A DNA stretch of 64,000 bases from Clostridiales bacterium 1_7_47FAA. Its GTDB lineage: Bacteria; Bacillota; Clostridia; Lachnospirales; Lachnospiraceae. The DNA lies in assembly GCA_000155435.1 (NCBI GenBank), contig DS990261.1:1-64000 (forward strand). Direction: 5' to 3'. This document shows positions 25,858-34,398 of the stretch, piece by piece. The translations under genes and the position numbers were made by a program. The notes below the pieces were generated by a model, which searched no databases, had not been told where the DNA came from, and worked only from the letters and a program-made list of their open reading frames with translations. The stretch's first letter is position 1; each line of letters opens with the position of its first letter.

Positions 25858-26628
25858 ATGGCGCAGGAAGTATTTAAACGGTATGAGAAAAAATATCTGC
25901 TGACACAGGAACAGTATCAGAAGCTTATGCTGATTCTGGGCGGGGTCATGGATATGGATGTATATGGCCATCATACTATCTGCAATATTTATCTTGACAC
26001 TCCGGATTATGAGCTGATCCGCACTTCCATTGAGAAGCCGGTCTATAAGGAAAAGGTGAGGATGCGGTGCTATGGCGCCAGGGTAAATGACAGCTCCCCG
26101 GTGTTTCTGGAACTCAAGAAAAAGTATGATTCCGTGGTCTACAAGCGCAGGGTGGGGATGGATATGGAAACAGCCAGAAGATATGTCTGCTATGGAATCC
26201 ATCCAGGGCAGGACGGACAGATTTTCAGGGAGGTGGATTATGCCGTCAGGCGGTACGGCCTGCGGCCCATGGCCTACATTTCCTATGAAAGGGACGCCTA
26301 TACCTGCCAGATGGACCGGGAACTGAGGATTACCTTTGATAGCAGCATCCTGGGGCGGCTGGGGGACCTGGACCTGCGGGTGGAACCTTACGGTAAATGC
26401 CTTCTGCCACAGGAGCAGATCCTGATGGAGGTTAAAATACCAGGCGCCATGCCGGTATGGCTGAGCAGGATCTTTGCTGAGCAGGGGATTTTTCCGTCAG
26501 CCTACTCGAAATACGGGACATTTTATGAAACCTATATCTACCCGGCAAGGATGACGGGATATGAAGAAATGGCGGGTTATCACACAACGCGGCAGGAATA
26601 TATGCAAGGAGGGATTATCTGTGCTTGA
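25858..26628 (+). CDS. VTC-domain polyphosphate polymerase
   Basis: A 256-aa VTC-domain protein (COG5036 type). The tunnel-forming basic and acidic residues of the family are seen in KRYEKKYLLT, IYLDTPDYELIRTSIEKP, YKEKVRMRCYG, VFLELKKKYDSVVYKRRV, SYERDAYTC, RITFDSSI and LMEVKIPGAMP. Family members make polyphosphate from nucleotide triphosphates. ATG 25858 has GGAAGGAGGAACG upstream. The next gene starts within its end. Confidence 0.92.
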   Translation: MAQEVFKRYEKKYLLTQEQYQKLMLILGGVMDMDVYGHHTICNIYLDTPDYELIRTSIEKPVYKEKVRMRCYGARVNDSSPVFLELKKKYDSVVYKRRVGMDMETARRYVCYGIHPGQDGQIFREVDYAVRRYGLRPMAYISYERDAYTCQMDRELRITFDSSILGRLGDLDLRVEPYGKCLLPQEQILMEVKIPGAMPVWLSRIFAEQGIFPSAYSKYGTFYETYIYPARMTGYEEMAGYHTTRQEYMQGGIICA

Positions 26629-27295
26629 GAGCATTTTGAATGAAACGGCAAGCAGCATTACAATGACACATATGGCAGTCTGCACGGCGGTATCCCTGGG
26701 ATTGGGATTCGTGCTGGCAGGAATCCACACATACAGGAACCAGAGCAGCAGGAATTTCCTCATGACGCTGGTGCTGCTGCCGGTAATCGTGCAGATGGTC
26801 ATCATGCTGGTAAACGGAAACCTGGGGACGGGCGTGGCTGTCATGGGGGCGTTCAGCCTGGTGCGTTTCCGCTCCATGCCGGGCAATGCAAGGGAAATCA
26901 GCAGTGTATTCCTGGCAATGGCGGTTGGCCTGGCAGATGGGATGGGATACATAGGAATCGGGATATTGATGATGGCAGTGGTGGGGATAGTGACAGTCAT
27001 ACTCTTAAAGATACCGGACGGCAGCGGCCAGCTTCTGGGCCGTGAGTTGAGGGTTACGATACCGGAAAACCTGGATTACTGCGGCATTTTCGATGATATT
27101 TTTATGAAATATACGAAAAAGGCTGAGATGGTGCGGGTAAAGACCGTGAACATGGGAAGCCTGTATGAACTGAGTTATATGCTGGTACTTAAGTCTCAGG
27201 AAATCGAAAAAGTCATGCTGGATGAGATACGGTGCAGGAATGGGAATCTGACCATTGTATGCGGACGGATGGCAGCGGGAAATGAAAATCTGTAA
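26621..27295 (+). CDS. DUF4956 membrane protein
   Basis: A 224-aa protein starting at GTG 26621 with AAGGAGGG 7 bases upstream. It has four TM helices in the N-terminal 140 residues (VSLGLGFVLAGIHTYR, FLMTLVLLPVIVQMVIML, GVAVMGAFSLVRFRSMPG, IGIGILMMAVVGIVTVIL). GAFSLVRFRSMPGNAREIS is the DUF4956 signature. A cytoplasmic alpha/beta tail follows. This family is habitually next to VTC polymerases; its function is not established. Confidence 0.9.
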   Translation: MLESILNETASSITMTHMAVCTAVSLGLGFVLAGIHTYRNQSSRNFLMTLVLLPVIVQMVIMLVNGNLGTGVAVMGAFSLVRFRSMPGNAREISSVFLAMAVGLADGMGYIGIGILMMAVVGIVTVILLKIPDGSGQLLGRELRVTIPENLDYCGIFDDIFMKYTKKAEMVRVKTVNMGSLYELSYMLVLKSQEIEKVMLDEIRCRNGNLTIVCGRMAAGNENL

Positions 27296-27312
27296 GGAAG
27301 GTGGATGAAGGA

Positions 27313-29310
27313 ATGAGGAAAAAAGGCATGGAGGATACAAATAGGGGTGGGAAATATGGTAAAAGGCCCGTGAGAAGGGCGGCCACGGTGCTGGCTGTGC
27401 TGATGGCGCTGCAGCTTACCGGGTGCCAGGGGAATAACGGTACGGGGAATGCTGGTGCGGATCATGTTGTCGGTACGGGCAGTGAAGGTAATGTGAGTGG
27501 ATTGGATGGCAATTCCCGGGCCATGGGCGGGGAGGATGAAAGCGGGGATGTTGGGGGCAGTGGAGGTGGTAATGCCGGGAATGGGGGGACTTTTGATGGG
27601 AGTCTGGCTGGTATGACTGGAAAAACGGCGGTTTATGAGGAGGAGGATTTGGACGCTGGGTGGAGTGAAGATGATTCGGTTGTCATTACATGCGATGGGA
27701 CTGAGGTGGTGATGGAGGATGGCGGCGTTGAGGAAACGGGAAACGCGGCGGCGGAAAGCGGGATTATCCGGATAACCGCAGCAGGGACCTATATCTTGAG
27801 AGGGACCTATAACGGGCAGATTCAAGTTGATGCGGGAAAGGATGACCTTGTAAGGCTTGTCATGGATGGGTTCAACATTTCCAATGAAAGTACATCTCCT
27901 ATATATGGGAAACAGAGTGGGAAGATTGTGCTGATTCTGGCGGACGGTACAGAGAATACCGTGACAGACGGAACCGGGTATGTGTTTGAGTCAGCGGATG
28001 AAGATGAACCGGATGCAGCCATATTCAGCAAGGATGACCTGACCATAAATGGGCAGGGGACCTTGACAGTGGAAGGTAATTACAGCAATGCAATACGTAC
28101 AAAGGATAACCTGAAGGTGATATCCGGTACCTTTAATATCACGGCGGTGAAGGATGGGCTGAAAGGAAAGGATTCCGTATCCATCAAGGACGGAATCATG
28201 CAGATTAAGACAGGTCAGGATGGGATTAAATCCAGCAATGAGAAGGATTCGGAACAGGGATATGTGGTGATAGAAGGGGGAACGATTACAATCCAGGCAG
28301 GTGATGATGGAATCCACGCTGAAACATGGCTTACGATATCCGGGGGAAATATTGATATCCGGGAAAGCTATGAGGGCTTGGAGGGACTGAAGGTGGATAT
28401 AAATGGAGGAACCATAAAAATCAAATCCACGGATGATGGTATCAATGCGGCGGGAGGAGACGGAGGAACAGGGCAGGAACAGGCGGAAACGGGACAGGAA
28501 CGGAGGGACGCAGGGGAAGCGCGGGTGGAATTAGGAGAGAACGGGCCGGAATCAGGGCAGGCGCGGGCGGAATCAGGGCAGGCGCGGGCGGAATCAGGGC
28601 AGGCGCGGGCGGAATCAGGACAGGACCAGGCAGAACCGGGACAGGAACAGACAGGCCGGCAACGGGCAGATATGGGGAAGGCATTGGACAAGATGGGCGA
28701 TGAACATCAGAAAATGCAGAATAATCCGGAAGCATATGTGCGTATTACCGGGGGTACCATAGAGGTAGATGCCATGGCAGATGGAATTGACTCCAATGGA
28801 AACCTTTATGTGGAAGGCGGAACCATTTACATAAACGGCCCAGTCAGCGATGGGGATGGGGCACTTGATTATAATGGGACAGCAGTTATCAACAATGGCA
28901 TTTTCGTGGCAGCGGGAAGTTCCGGGATGATGCAGGGATTTTCGGAAGAGTCCAGGCAGGATGTCCTGATTGCATACTACAGCGAACGCCAGGAGGCAGG
29001 AACTTCTATCATATTGACCGATGAAAGCGGCAGGGAACTGCTCAACTTCACACCAGAAAAAGAATTTTCCTGTATACTGATCAGCATGCCGGATTTGGAG
29101 CAGGGGAAGACATACAGATTATCCACGGCAGATGCTTCAAAAGAAGTTGTACTGGACGGCATTGTCACCCAGCTGGGGGAACGGACAGGAGGCCATGACA
29201 GGGGGCGCGGTCCTGGCAGCGGAACCGGGAACGGAAGCGAGGCAATGTCAGGAGGAAGGACAGGCAGACCTGAAAAAGGAAGGTCACAGGATAGTGATAA
29301 TGAAAGTTGA
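27313..29310 (+). CDS. Cthe_2159-like carbohydrate-binding beta-helix lipoprotein
   Basis: A 665-aa protein. The signal peptide ends in lipobox LTGC (Cys 38). A Gly/Asn-rich linker reaches about residue 95. The beta-helix of the Cthe_2159 type follows, recognisable by repeats such as GTYILRGTYNGQI, ADGTENTVTDG, AIFSKDDLTINGQGTLTV, GTFNITAVKDGLKGKDSVSI and TIEVDAMADGIDSNGNLYVEGG. A repeat-expanded insert (residues about 385-470, ESGQARA units) interrupts the helix. ATG 27313 is chosen by spacing from AAGGAAGG. In this trio it is the exported partner of the VTC and DUF4956 genes; its ligand is unknown. Confidence 0.82.
   Translation: MRKKGMEDTNRGGKYGKRPVRRAATVLAVLMALQLTGCQGNNGTGNAGADHVVGTGSEGNVSGLDGNSRAMGGEDESGDVGGSGGGNAGNGGTFDGSLAGMTGKTAVYEEEDLDAGWSEDDSVVITCDGTEVVMEDGGVEETGNAAAESGIIRITAAGTYILRGTYNGQIQVDAGKDDLVRLVMDGFNISNESTSPIYGKQSGKIVLILADGTENTVTDGTGYVFESADEDEPDAAIFSKDDLTINGQGTLTVEGNYSNAIRTKDNLKVISGTFNITAVKDGLKGKDSVSIKDGIMQIKTGQDGIKSSNEKDSEQGYVVIEGGTITIQAGDDGIHAETWLTISGGNIDIRESYEGLEGLKVDINGGTIKIKSTDDGINAAGGDGGTGQEQAETGQERRDAGEARVELGENGPESGQARAESGQARAESGQARAESGQDQAEPGQEQTGRQRADMGKALDKMGDEHQKMQNNPEAYVRITGGTIEVDAMADGIDSNGNLYVEGGTIYINGPVSDGDGALDYNGTAVINNGIFVAAGSSGMMQGFSEESRQDVLIAYYSERQEAGTSIILTDESGRELLNFTPEKEFSCILISMPDLEQGKTYRLSTADASKEVVLDGIVTQLGERTGGHDRGRGPGSGTGNGSEAMSGGRTGRPEKGRSQDSDNES
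28549..28619 (+). repeat. 21-bp in-frame tandem repeat
   Basis: Three full and one partial copy of GAATCAGGGCAGGCGCGGGC plus one base start at 28549, 28570, 28591 and 28612. They encode ESGQARA. Related degenerate Gln/Glu/Gly codons continue on both sides (28460-28680). Confidence 0.95.
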
Positions 29311-29363
29311 CCATGCACAAGTTACAGGCAGATGATGGGAAGGGATGGAAATAGCGTATCAAA

Positions 29364-29394
29364 ATGCCTGGGCGTGTTATCCGTGCCCAGGCAT
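29364..29394. terminator. Hairpin between convergent genes
   Basis: The perfect 10-bp stem ATGCCTGGGC/GCCCAGGCAT has an 11-base loop and lies between the converging lipoprotein and hydrolase genes. The T tract is poor on both strands. Confidence 0.6.
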
Positions 29395-29459
29395 ACTGAC
29401 ATTATCCAAATATTGATGATATAGAGCGTATTAAAGTCCATTCTCCCTATCGGTACGTA

Positions 29460-30983
29460 TTAATAGACATTGGCTGCTGTTCTGACCAGCTTTTCCAGCA
29501 GTGACTGCATTTTTGGTATGACGGGGTGACCGGACAGCCCGTACTCTTGTGCCATATTATCCAACCTTGGGAATGCCAGCCAGGTACTGCCGGCCTCATC
29601 TTCCCAAATTGAAATCCGGAGGGGCAGCTCCAAGGAAATGCTCTGGTCAGCCTGCATAAGTCCTGTGCCCACCTTGGGCGAACCGAATACAAGGACGGTT
29701 GTGGGGCGCAGGGTAAGACCTGCGTCTGCAGCATTTTTTGCATGGTCGAATTTGGCAAAGAGAGGGATGTCCTGGGCTTTGAGGGCATTTTCCAGACGTT
29801 CAACTGTTTCCTTTACAGGAATCTGGCCTTCCGTCAGATACAGGCGGTTGTCGTCGTAATTGGTGGACAGAAGGTCTCCGTATGCCCCGGCAATCCTACG
29901 TCCAAGATTGGTAAAATCCACCCCTTCCCTGTTGGCCAGCAGGGTGACGCAAACCAGTTCCGAGGAATCTGTGAAACGGCTGAGGAAGGAAGAGTAGCCG
30001 GGAACAGAACCCTTAATATCCATCAGCCCTCTGTGATGGTAAAACTGCCAGCCAGCCACAGCAGGAACCGTCCGCCCATCCGGCAGTTTCCATGGTGCGT
30101 ATATCAATGCCCGGTTTTCGGGATTATGTATCAGCACAGAACCAGCCAGCCCAATGTCCCAATGTGAGATATCCTGGGCAGATGCCCATATGTCGGAGAA
30201 CCCGGGGAGGGAGGCTGCGTCAGCCGGATTAAACAGTGTACCGTCCTCATGGTAAGAAGCGGCTGGTTCGGTGGGGTTGATATACTGTTTATCCGATTTA
30301 AAGGCCTGGTGGACATTATCCGTAAGGCTTACATCCTCATGTGGAAAACTCTCCAGGTCCTCATGGAAGCCGGTATGCTGCAGGCCAAGATAATGGATTT
30401 GACGTTCTGTCACAAAATCATGATAGCTCATGCCGCTGGTCCGTTCCACAATCTCCGTAAGCAGCAGGAAGTTGGTTGCGCTTTGTTCCACATCCGTGCC
30501 AGGCGTGAAATGCAGCGGCTGGCAGATGACCGGTCCCAATCGTTCCGTCAGCGTCCCTCCACGGCGTGGGTCAAAACCCTCTGCCGTCCTGTAGTCCGCA
30601 ATACCTGATGCATGGCGGAGCAGACAAAGTACGGTAACGGCTTTCCAGGTATCGGGCAGCTCCGGTAAATAGTTTCCAGCCGGATCATTGACATCTACAA
30701 TTCCCTGTTCGTAAAGCTGCATGACTGCTACGGCCGCAAATGCCTGTGAGACAGGTCCCACAGGCCACATGGTGTTAGGGGATGCAAGCCTCTTCTGTCC
30801 GCGGTCAGAGTAACCATAGCCAGTCACCCGTGGTATGTATGGGGCCTGGACAATGGCCAGGGTCAGCCCGTCAATCTGCTCCTTATCCATGAAATCCCAC
30901 ACCATCTGGTCTACGGTACGCCCTAAATAGGAAATATCCGCGCTGCCCCTCATTTTCATGATACTGTGTCCACGTGTATTCAT
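29460..30983 (-). CDS. Beta-lactamase-fold protein without catalytic motifs, fused to DUF302
   Basis: A 507-aa protein. Residues about 20-370 have the layout of class C/serine-hydrolase proteins (FTPGTD.., PGYSSFLSRF). The motifs are changed: SxxK reads PVSQ (P77, Q80), YSN reads QSA, and the HTG box reads IKG. Residues about 385-507 match DUF302 (TVERLENALKAQDIPLFAKFDHAKNAADAGLTLRPTTVLVFGSPKVGT). No signal peptide is seen, so it is probably cytoplasmic. It is unlikely to hydrolyse beta-lactams or peptides. ATG 30983 has AAAGGAGA upstream. Confidence 0.82.
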   Translation of the reverse strand: MNTRGHSIMKMRGSADISYLGRTVDQMVWDFMDKEQIDGLTLAIVQAPYIPRVTGYGYSDRGQKRLASPNTMWPVGPVSQAFAAVAVMQLYEQGIVDVNDPAGNYLPELPDTWKAVTVLCLLRHASGIADYRTAEGFDPRRGGTLTERLGPVICQPLHFTPGTDVEQSATNFLLLTEIVERTSGMSYHDFVTERQIHYLGLQHTGFHEDLESFPHEDVSLTDNVHQAFKSDKQYINPTEPAASYHEDGTLFNPADAASLPGFSDIWASAQDISHWDIGLAGSVLIHNPENRALIYAPWKLPDGRTVPAVAGWQFYHHRGLMDIKGSVPGYSSFLSRFTDSSELVCVTLLANREGVDFTNLGRRIAGAYGDLLSTNYDDNRLYLTEGQIPVKETVERLENALKAQDIPLFAKFDHAKNAADAGLTLRPTTVLVFGSPKVGTGLMQADQSISLELPLRISIWEDEAGSTWLAFPRLDNMAQEYGLSGHPVIPKMQSLLEKLVRTAANVY

Positions 30984-31070
30984 ATTACGTCTCCTTTCGG
31001 TGAAATACCATTTCAGGTATTGGTTAATGTTTGTCCTATGGGAATATGTAAATATAAATACACATTCTAT

Positions 31071-31105
31071 ACTGTAACTATAATACTTACAGTTTGGTTT
31101 GTCAA
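31071..31105 (-). promoter_or_regulatory. Promoter with overlapping operator for the DUF302 fusion gene
   Basis: On the minus strand TTGACA (31105-31100), a 17-base spacer and TATAGT (31082-31077) form a strong promoter. The -10 lies inside the inverted repeat ACTGTAA-N9-TTACAGT (31071-31093), a likely repressor or activator site. No cognate regulator is adjacent. Confidence 0.65.
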
Positions 31106-31251
31106 GGGATCCAGACATATTTTAACAGCCTTGCTGGAATAAAGACACAGTTGCATAAAAATGGATAATGAATTATAATGTAACAAGTGCAGGAAGTTTT
31201 GATTCTGCCCTGAATAGAGCAGATGCGGTGGTTGATGAAAGGAGATTCAAC

Positions 31252-32067
31252 ATGAAGAAACGTTTGGCAATGACATTGACAGCCTTGGCGCTGAGTGTGA
31301 TTATGGCAGTACCCGCCTATGCAGGTACATGGAAATATGTGAATGATCAATGGAAATATCAGAGAGGCGCTAACAAATTTGCTTACAATGAGTGGGTTAA
31401 GGATAATGGGAACTGGTACTATCTTGATAAAGATGGTTATATGAAGACCGGCTGGCAGCAGATAAACGGCATATGGTATTATATGGATCAGTCGGGCGTT
31501 ATGCAGAACGGCTGGTTCAAGGACAATGACAAGTGGTATTTCCTGCTTCCAAACGGGGCAATGGCAGTCAATACAACAATCGACGGCCGGCAGCTTGGAC
31601 AGGACGGCGTATGGGTTCCGGCAGAGGGACAGGTAGAGCCTGCCAACACCATGGACCTTAACACCCCTTACCTGATTCAGAATATGTCAGAGGGATTTTC
31701 CACAAAAGGATATAATATAATTACTTCCGGCAAGAATGCCAGCGGGGAACGCTGGACCAATGCAATCCGTCTGAAAGGAAAAGGCAGTTATGTAAAGTAT
31801 GATACCAAGGGTGAATATAAGCTGCTTGCAGGAGCCGTGGCCCCGTCATCCCAGTTTGACAGCGCCCTGATGGCAAGGATAACGGTGTATGGGGATAATG
31901 ACACGGTCCTTTATACATCACCGGATATCCATTATAATGAAAAGACCATTTATTTCGGCGCGGACGTTTCCGGACAGAACACGGTGCGCGTGGAGGTTTC
32001 CTTGGTGACGGATAATTTCTATGATGACCCGGTTATATTGATGGATGGGCTGGCTGTTTATAAGTAG
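31252..32067 (+). CDS. Secreted protein with cell-wall/choline-binding-type repeats
   Basis: A 271-aa protein. The signal peptide (KKRLAMTLTALALSVIMAVPAYA) is cleaved around residue 25. Three to four aromatic repeats of the CW_binding_1 type follow (WVKDNGNWYYLDKDGYMKTG, WQQINGIWYYMDQSGVMQNG, WFKDNDKWYFLLPNGAMAVN) up to about residue 110. A C-terminal beta-rich domain of about 140 residues is unrecognised (VRVEVSLVTDNFYDDPVILMDGLAVYK). It is likely attached non-covalently to the wall. ATG 31252 has GAAAGGAGATTCAAC upstream. Confidence 0.85.
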   Translation: MKKRLAMTLTALALSVIMAVPAYAGTWKYVNDQWKYQRGANKFAYNEWVKDNGNWYYLDKDGYMKTGWQQINGIWYYMDQSGVMQNGWFKDNDKWYFLLPNGAMAVNTTIDGRQLGQDGVWVPAEGQVEPANTMDLNTPYLIQNMSEGFSTKGYNIITSGKNASGERWTNAIRLKGKGSYVKYDTKGEYKLLAGAVAPSSQFDSALMARITVYGDNDTVLYTSPDIHYNEKTIYFGADVSGQNTVRVEVSLVTDNFYDDPVILMDGLAVYK

Positions 32068-32441
32068 GATTGGAAGATGGTATGAACCATAATAATACAA
32101 GTAGAAGTTAATGAATGGAATTCGGGCTGTATATCTGTTAAGATGTCCAGTCCGGATTTTTATTTCGAGGACAGGGAGGCCCTTGGCCGGATAAGGCGGA
32201 ACTGGAGGCGAGGCATATTTTACGTATCGGGACAGTTCCATTAGGAGGATTCATATCAGATTCGGCTGGCATGGCTTGATGATTAACTGGGAATGCGATA
32301 TAATGGAAAAGATTCATTTCCATTATATTCTGGGAAAATGTCGGCAGAGTGTTAGAAGAATGATAGAAAAACAACTTATGTAAACTGGAAAGAGGATAAC
32401 AAAAAACCCTTGATTTCCAGTAAAATCAAGGGTCTGCATCG
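32068..32441 (+). other. Flank between the wall protein and the integrated element
   Basis: There is a terminator-like hairpin at 32121-32163 (TTCGGGCTG with CAGTCCGGA, then Ts) for the wall-protein gene. The left copy of the 136-bp direct repeat begins at 32349. A hairpin ACCCTTGAT/ATCAAGGGT (about 32406-32433) followed on the minus strand by Ts is the original tRNA-Pro terminator or a copy of it. No gene is seen. Confidence 0.65.
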
Positions 32442-32484
32442 TCGGAGTAACAGGATTTGAACCTGCGACCTCTCGGCCCCCAGC
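32349..32484. repeat. Left copy of 136-bp direct repeat (attL side)
   Basis: It matches 53527-53662 over exactly 136 bp with about 11 mismatches by hand count. It comprises two degenerate TGTTAGAA-like motifs, a conserved stretch, a terminator hairpin and 43 bp of the tRNA-Pro 3' half (32442-32484, identical in both copies). The sequences diverge right after the anticodon loop. Confidence 0.93.
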
Positions 32485-32861
32485 GTTGTGAATCACGTAT
32501 TTTCCGGTATTTTGTGGGATTTTCCAATGTTATCCGTAATATGAGTATAGTGCGAAAAACAACGTATTTACAAGGAATTCCGACTGTCTGCCAGATGACG
32601 ATTCAGATTTTGGTTAGAAAGTGTTAGAAAAAGTGTTAGAAGAAACCTGTTAGAAAAATAGGAGTTTGTGATAGAAGACGGCTCTGCAATGAACCAAATA
32701 AAAATCATAGAATAAGCCTGCGAGCGTCCCGTAGATGGTGATACGCACGCAGGCTTATTCTATAAATGGATGTTTATTTATATAAATGATTGTGCGGTGT
32801 GTATTAATCCGTTATTATAGTATAATTGAATAGCGATACAAATATAAGGAGGTATGGTCGT
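32485..32861. other. Left inner end of the element, non-coding
   Basis: It contains the TGTTAGAA motif cluster (32613-32658), a 14-bp-stem hairpin (32709-32722 with 32748-32761), a TATAAT-like box near 32817 and the Shine-Dalgarno AAGGAGG before the pseudogene. No reading frame is supported. Confidence 0.6.
32613..32658 (+). promoter_or_regulatory. Candidate integrase arm-type sites, left end
   Basis: Four GTTAGAAA-type motifs stand at 32613, 32623, 32635 and 32649 (the central two within GTGTTAGAA). The same motif occurs twice just inside the right end (53527, 53538). This is the placement expected for arm sites bound by a tyrosine integrase's N-terminal domain. Confidence 0.5.
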
Positions 32862-33072
32862 ATGCAATTTGCCAATCCATATACACCAGGGGCAGGCGCC
32901 GTGCCGGCTTATCTGGTCAGACGTGATGAGATTATAAATAATGCGGCTAAAGCATTGAACGCATTGAGTAAGGGGTATCCACTCTAACGGACATGCGGAG
33001 ATTGATTACAGAGTTCCCCTGTTTGATGAATATCTCCGGCGCATTAATGCGGAATTAAAGATTGAAAGATGA
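32862..33072 (+). pseudogene. Internally deleted AAA ATPase remnant
   Basis: ATG 32862 has AAGGAGG upstream and opens MQFANPYTPGAGAVPAYLVR, the N-terminus of a common ATP-binding protein of clostridial mobile elements. The frame stops at 32985 after 41 codons. From 32989, in another frame, the sequence reads HAEIDYRVPLFDEYLRRINA and ends at 33072, matching the C-terminus of the same family. The whole ATPase core, including the Walker motifs, has been lost. Family identity is from memory. Confidence 0.7.
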
Positions 33073-33447
33073 TGTGTCTGCGGATAACAAATAATTTCGC
33101 CGGATTAGAGCCTATAGGTGCTGGATGCCAACGGCAATAGCGCTGCTATAGGGGTTCACATCAATGACCGGTGTGTCCGAGGCCTTCCATACCTAAAACA
33201 AAACTTGCAGAAGTGAGTATTTGATAGAATTTTAAGGGTGCTGTTTTACTCTTTTATGCGGTGTAAACAGCACCTTCGGTTTATCTGTGATTAATTGCTT
33301 TACGGTCAACCGTGTAAAAGCTGTGTAGTAGATAATCTACTTTGGCAGCGTGGTTTATTCTATCTGGTACTTAATAAGGAAGTGAAATAAAATATATATT
33401 GACACCACATATGACACCATAATATAATATAGTAAAAGGAGTAGAAT
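33073..33447 (+). other. Gap with duplicated hicB tail and terminator
   Basis: Bases 33070-33123 are an imperfect copy of 34030-34083, which encodes the last residues of HicB plus its downstream flank. This is evidence for loss of an older hicB copy. A terminator-like hairpin GGTGCTGTTT/AAACAGCACC lies at 33237-33274. The hicA promoter is at the right edge. Confidence 0.65.
33399..33428 (+). promoter_or_regulatory. hicAB promoter with direct-repeat operator candidate
   Basis: TTGACA (33399-33404), an 18-base spacer and TATAAT (33423-33428). The spacer carries a second copy of TGACACCA (33400 and 33412), a plausible HicB binding site. Confidence 0.65.
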
Positions 33448-33702
33448 ATGTCACAATGGGATAAATTATTGGACAGGGTATGTTCTCTGTCAAAAGATTT
33501 ACGATTTGAGGAGCTGCGCCGTATTCTGGAATCCTATGAATATGAGATGAAGGCGCCGAAAGGTGGAAGCAGCCATTATACATTCCGTAAGCCTGGCTGC
33601 ATGCCTATAACAATACCAAAGCATGAACCGATTAAAAAAGTATATGTCCAGATGGTAAAAGAAGTTGTGGAAAGTGAGGCGTTAAATCATGAGAACGATT
33701 GA
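33448..33702 (+). CDS. hicA: HicA-family toxin (mRNA interferase)
   Basis: An 84-aa protein with the dsRBD-like HicA fold. The active-site His lies in GGSSHYTFRKPG, and the C-terminal IPKHEPIKKVYVQMVKEVVE is typical. HicA cleaves mRNA when unbound by HicB. AAAGGAGTAGAAT precedes the ATG. It overlaps hicB by 14 bases. Confidence 0.9.
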   Translation: MSQWDKLLDRVCSLSKDLRFEELRRILESYEYEMKAPKGGSSHYTFRKPGCMPITIPKHEPIKKVYVQMVKEVVESEALNHEND

Positions 33703-34054
33703 TGAATATATGAAGCTTCCTTACAGAATGGAGGTCGTGGAGGACACGGCAGAGGGAGGTTATGTGGTTTCATACCCTGACTTGAAGGGGTGCATTACCT
33801 GCGCGGATACCATTGAGGCGGCCATAGCCAATGCAAAGGATGCAAAGCAGTCATGGCTGGAAGCAGCAGCAGAGGCAGGATGTGAGATTCCAGAGCCGGA
33901 TGATTTGGAAAAGTATTCCGGTCAGTTTAAGCTACGCCTTCCGAAATCATTGCACCGCCAGCTGACGGAACACTCCAAGCGGGAAGGCGTGAGTATGAAT
34001 CAATACTGTGTATATCTTCTGGCGAAAAATGATGTGCCTGTGGATAACAAATGA
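33689..34054 (+). CDS. hicB: HicB-family antitoxin
   Basis: A 121-aa protein. The N-terminal partial RNase H-like domain (YRMEVVEDTAEGGYVVSYPDLKGCITCADTIEEA-like) is followed by a ribbon-helix-helix/HicB DNA-binding end (FKLRLPKSLHRQLTEHSKREGVSMNQYCVYLLA). It neutralises HicA and probably represses the operon. Confidence 0.9.
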   Translation: MRTIDEYMKLPYRMEVVEDTAEGGYVVSYPDLKGCITCADTIEAAIANAKDAKQSWLEAAAEAGCEIPEPDDLEKYSGQFKLRLPKSLHRQLTEHSKREGVSMNQYCVYLLAKNDVPVDNK

Positions 34055-34398
34055 TTTTGCTGGATTGCAGTTTATAGGTTCTGGCTACGAAATATAATGT
34101 GCGGTATGGTTAGGACTGACGGGATATAAGAGGGAGGGCTTTCTAAAGTTTTTTATGTGGCTAATATCCTTGTATGGCTGGAAGTTCTATATTCTGAAAA
34201 TGGGGGAACGGGGTGATTGATTCCCGGAAAGTATTCAAAATCTCTGGCGCCTAAGAAAAAGCGGTACTGTGGATATTGATTATAAAGCGGAATTGATGCA
34301 GGCTCAGGTGAACGCTATTTTACCAGGAAAATTTCTGGAATTGTTAAAGTGAAGATTGAACACATATTCCCCATGGGCAGGTTTGCCGATGGGGAATT
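34055..34398 (+). other. Gap with orphan C-terminal gene fragment
   Basis: An open stretch at 34260-34352 reads SGTVDIDYKAELMQAQVNAI and ends in LPGKFLELLK before a stop. It has good codon structure but no start, so it looks like the tail of a deleted gene, parent unknown. The rest shows no gene. A short hairpin near 34365-34395 (CCCCATGGGCA..TGCCGATGGGG) may end the minus-strand regulator. Confidence 0.5.

Noticed and set aside
32442-32484. A second tRNA-Pro gene
   Set aside because: Only the 3' half is present; sequence diverges after the anticodon loop. It is the att fragment displaced by integration.
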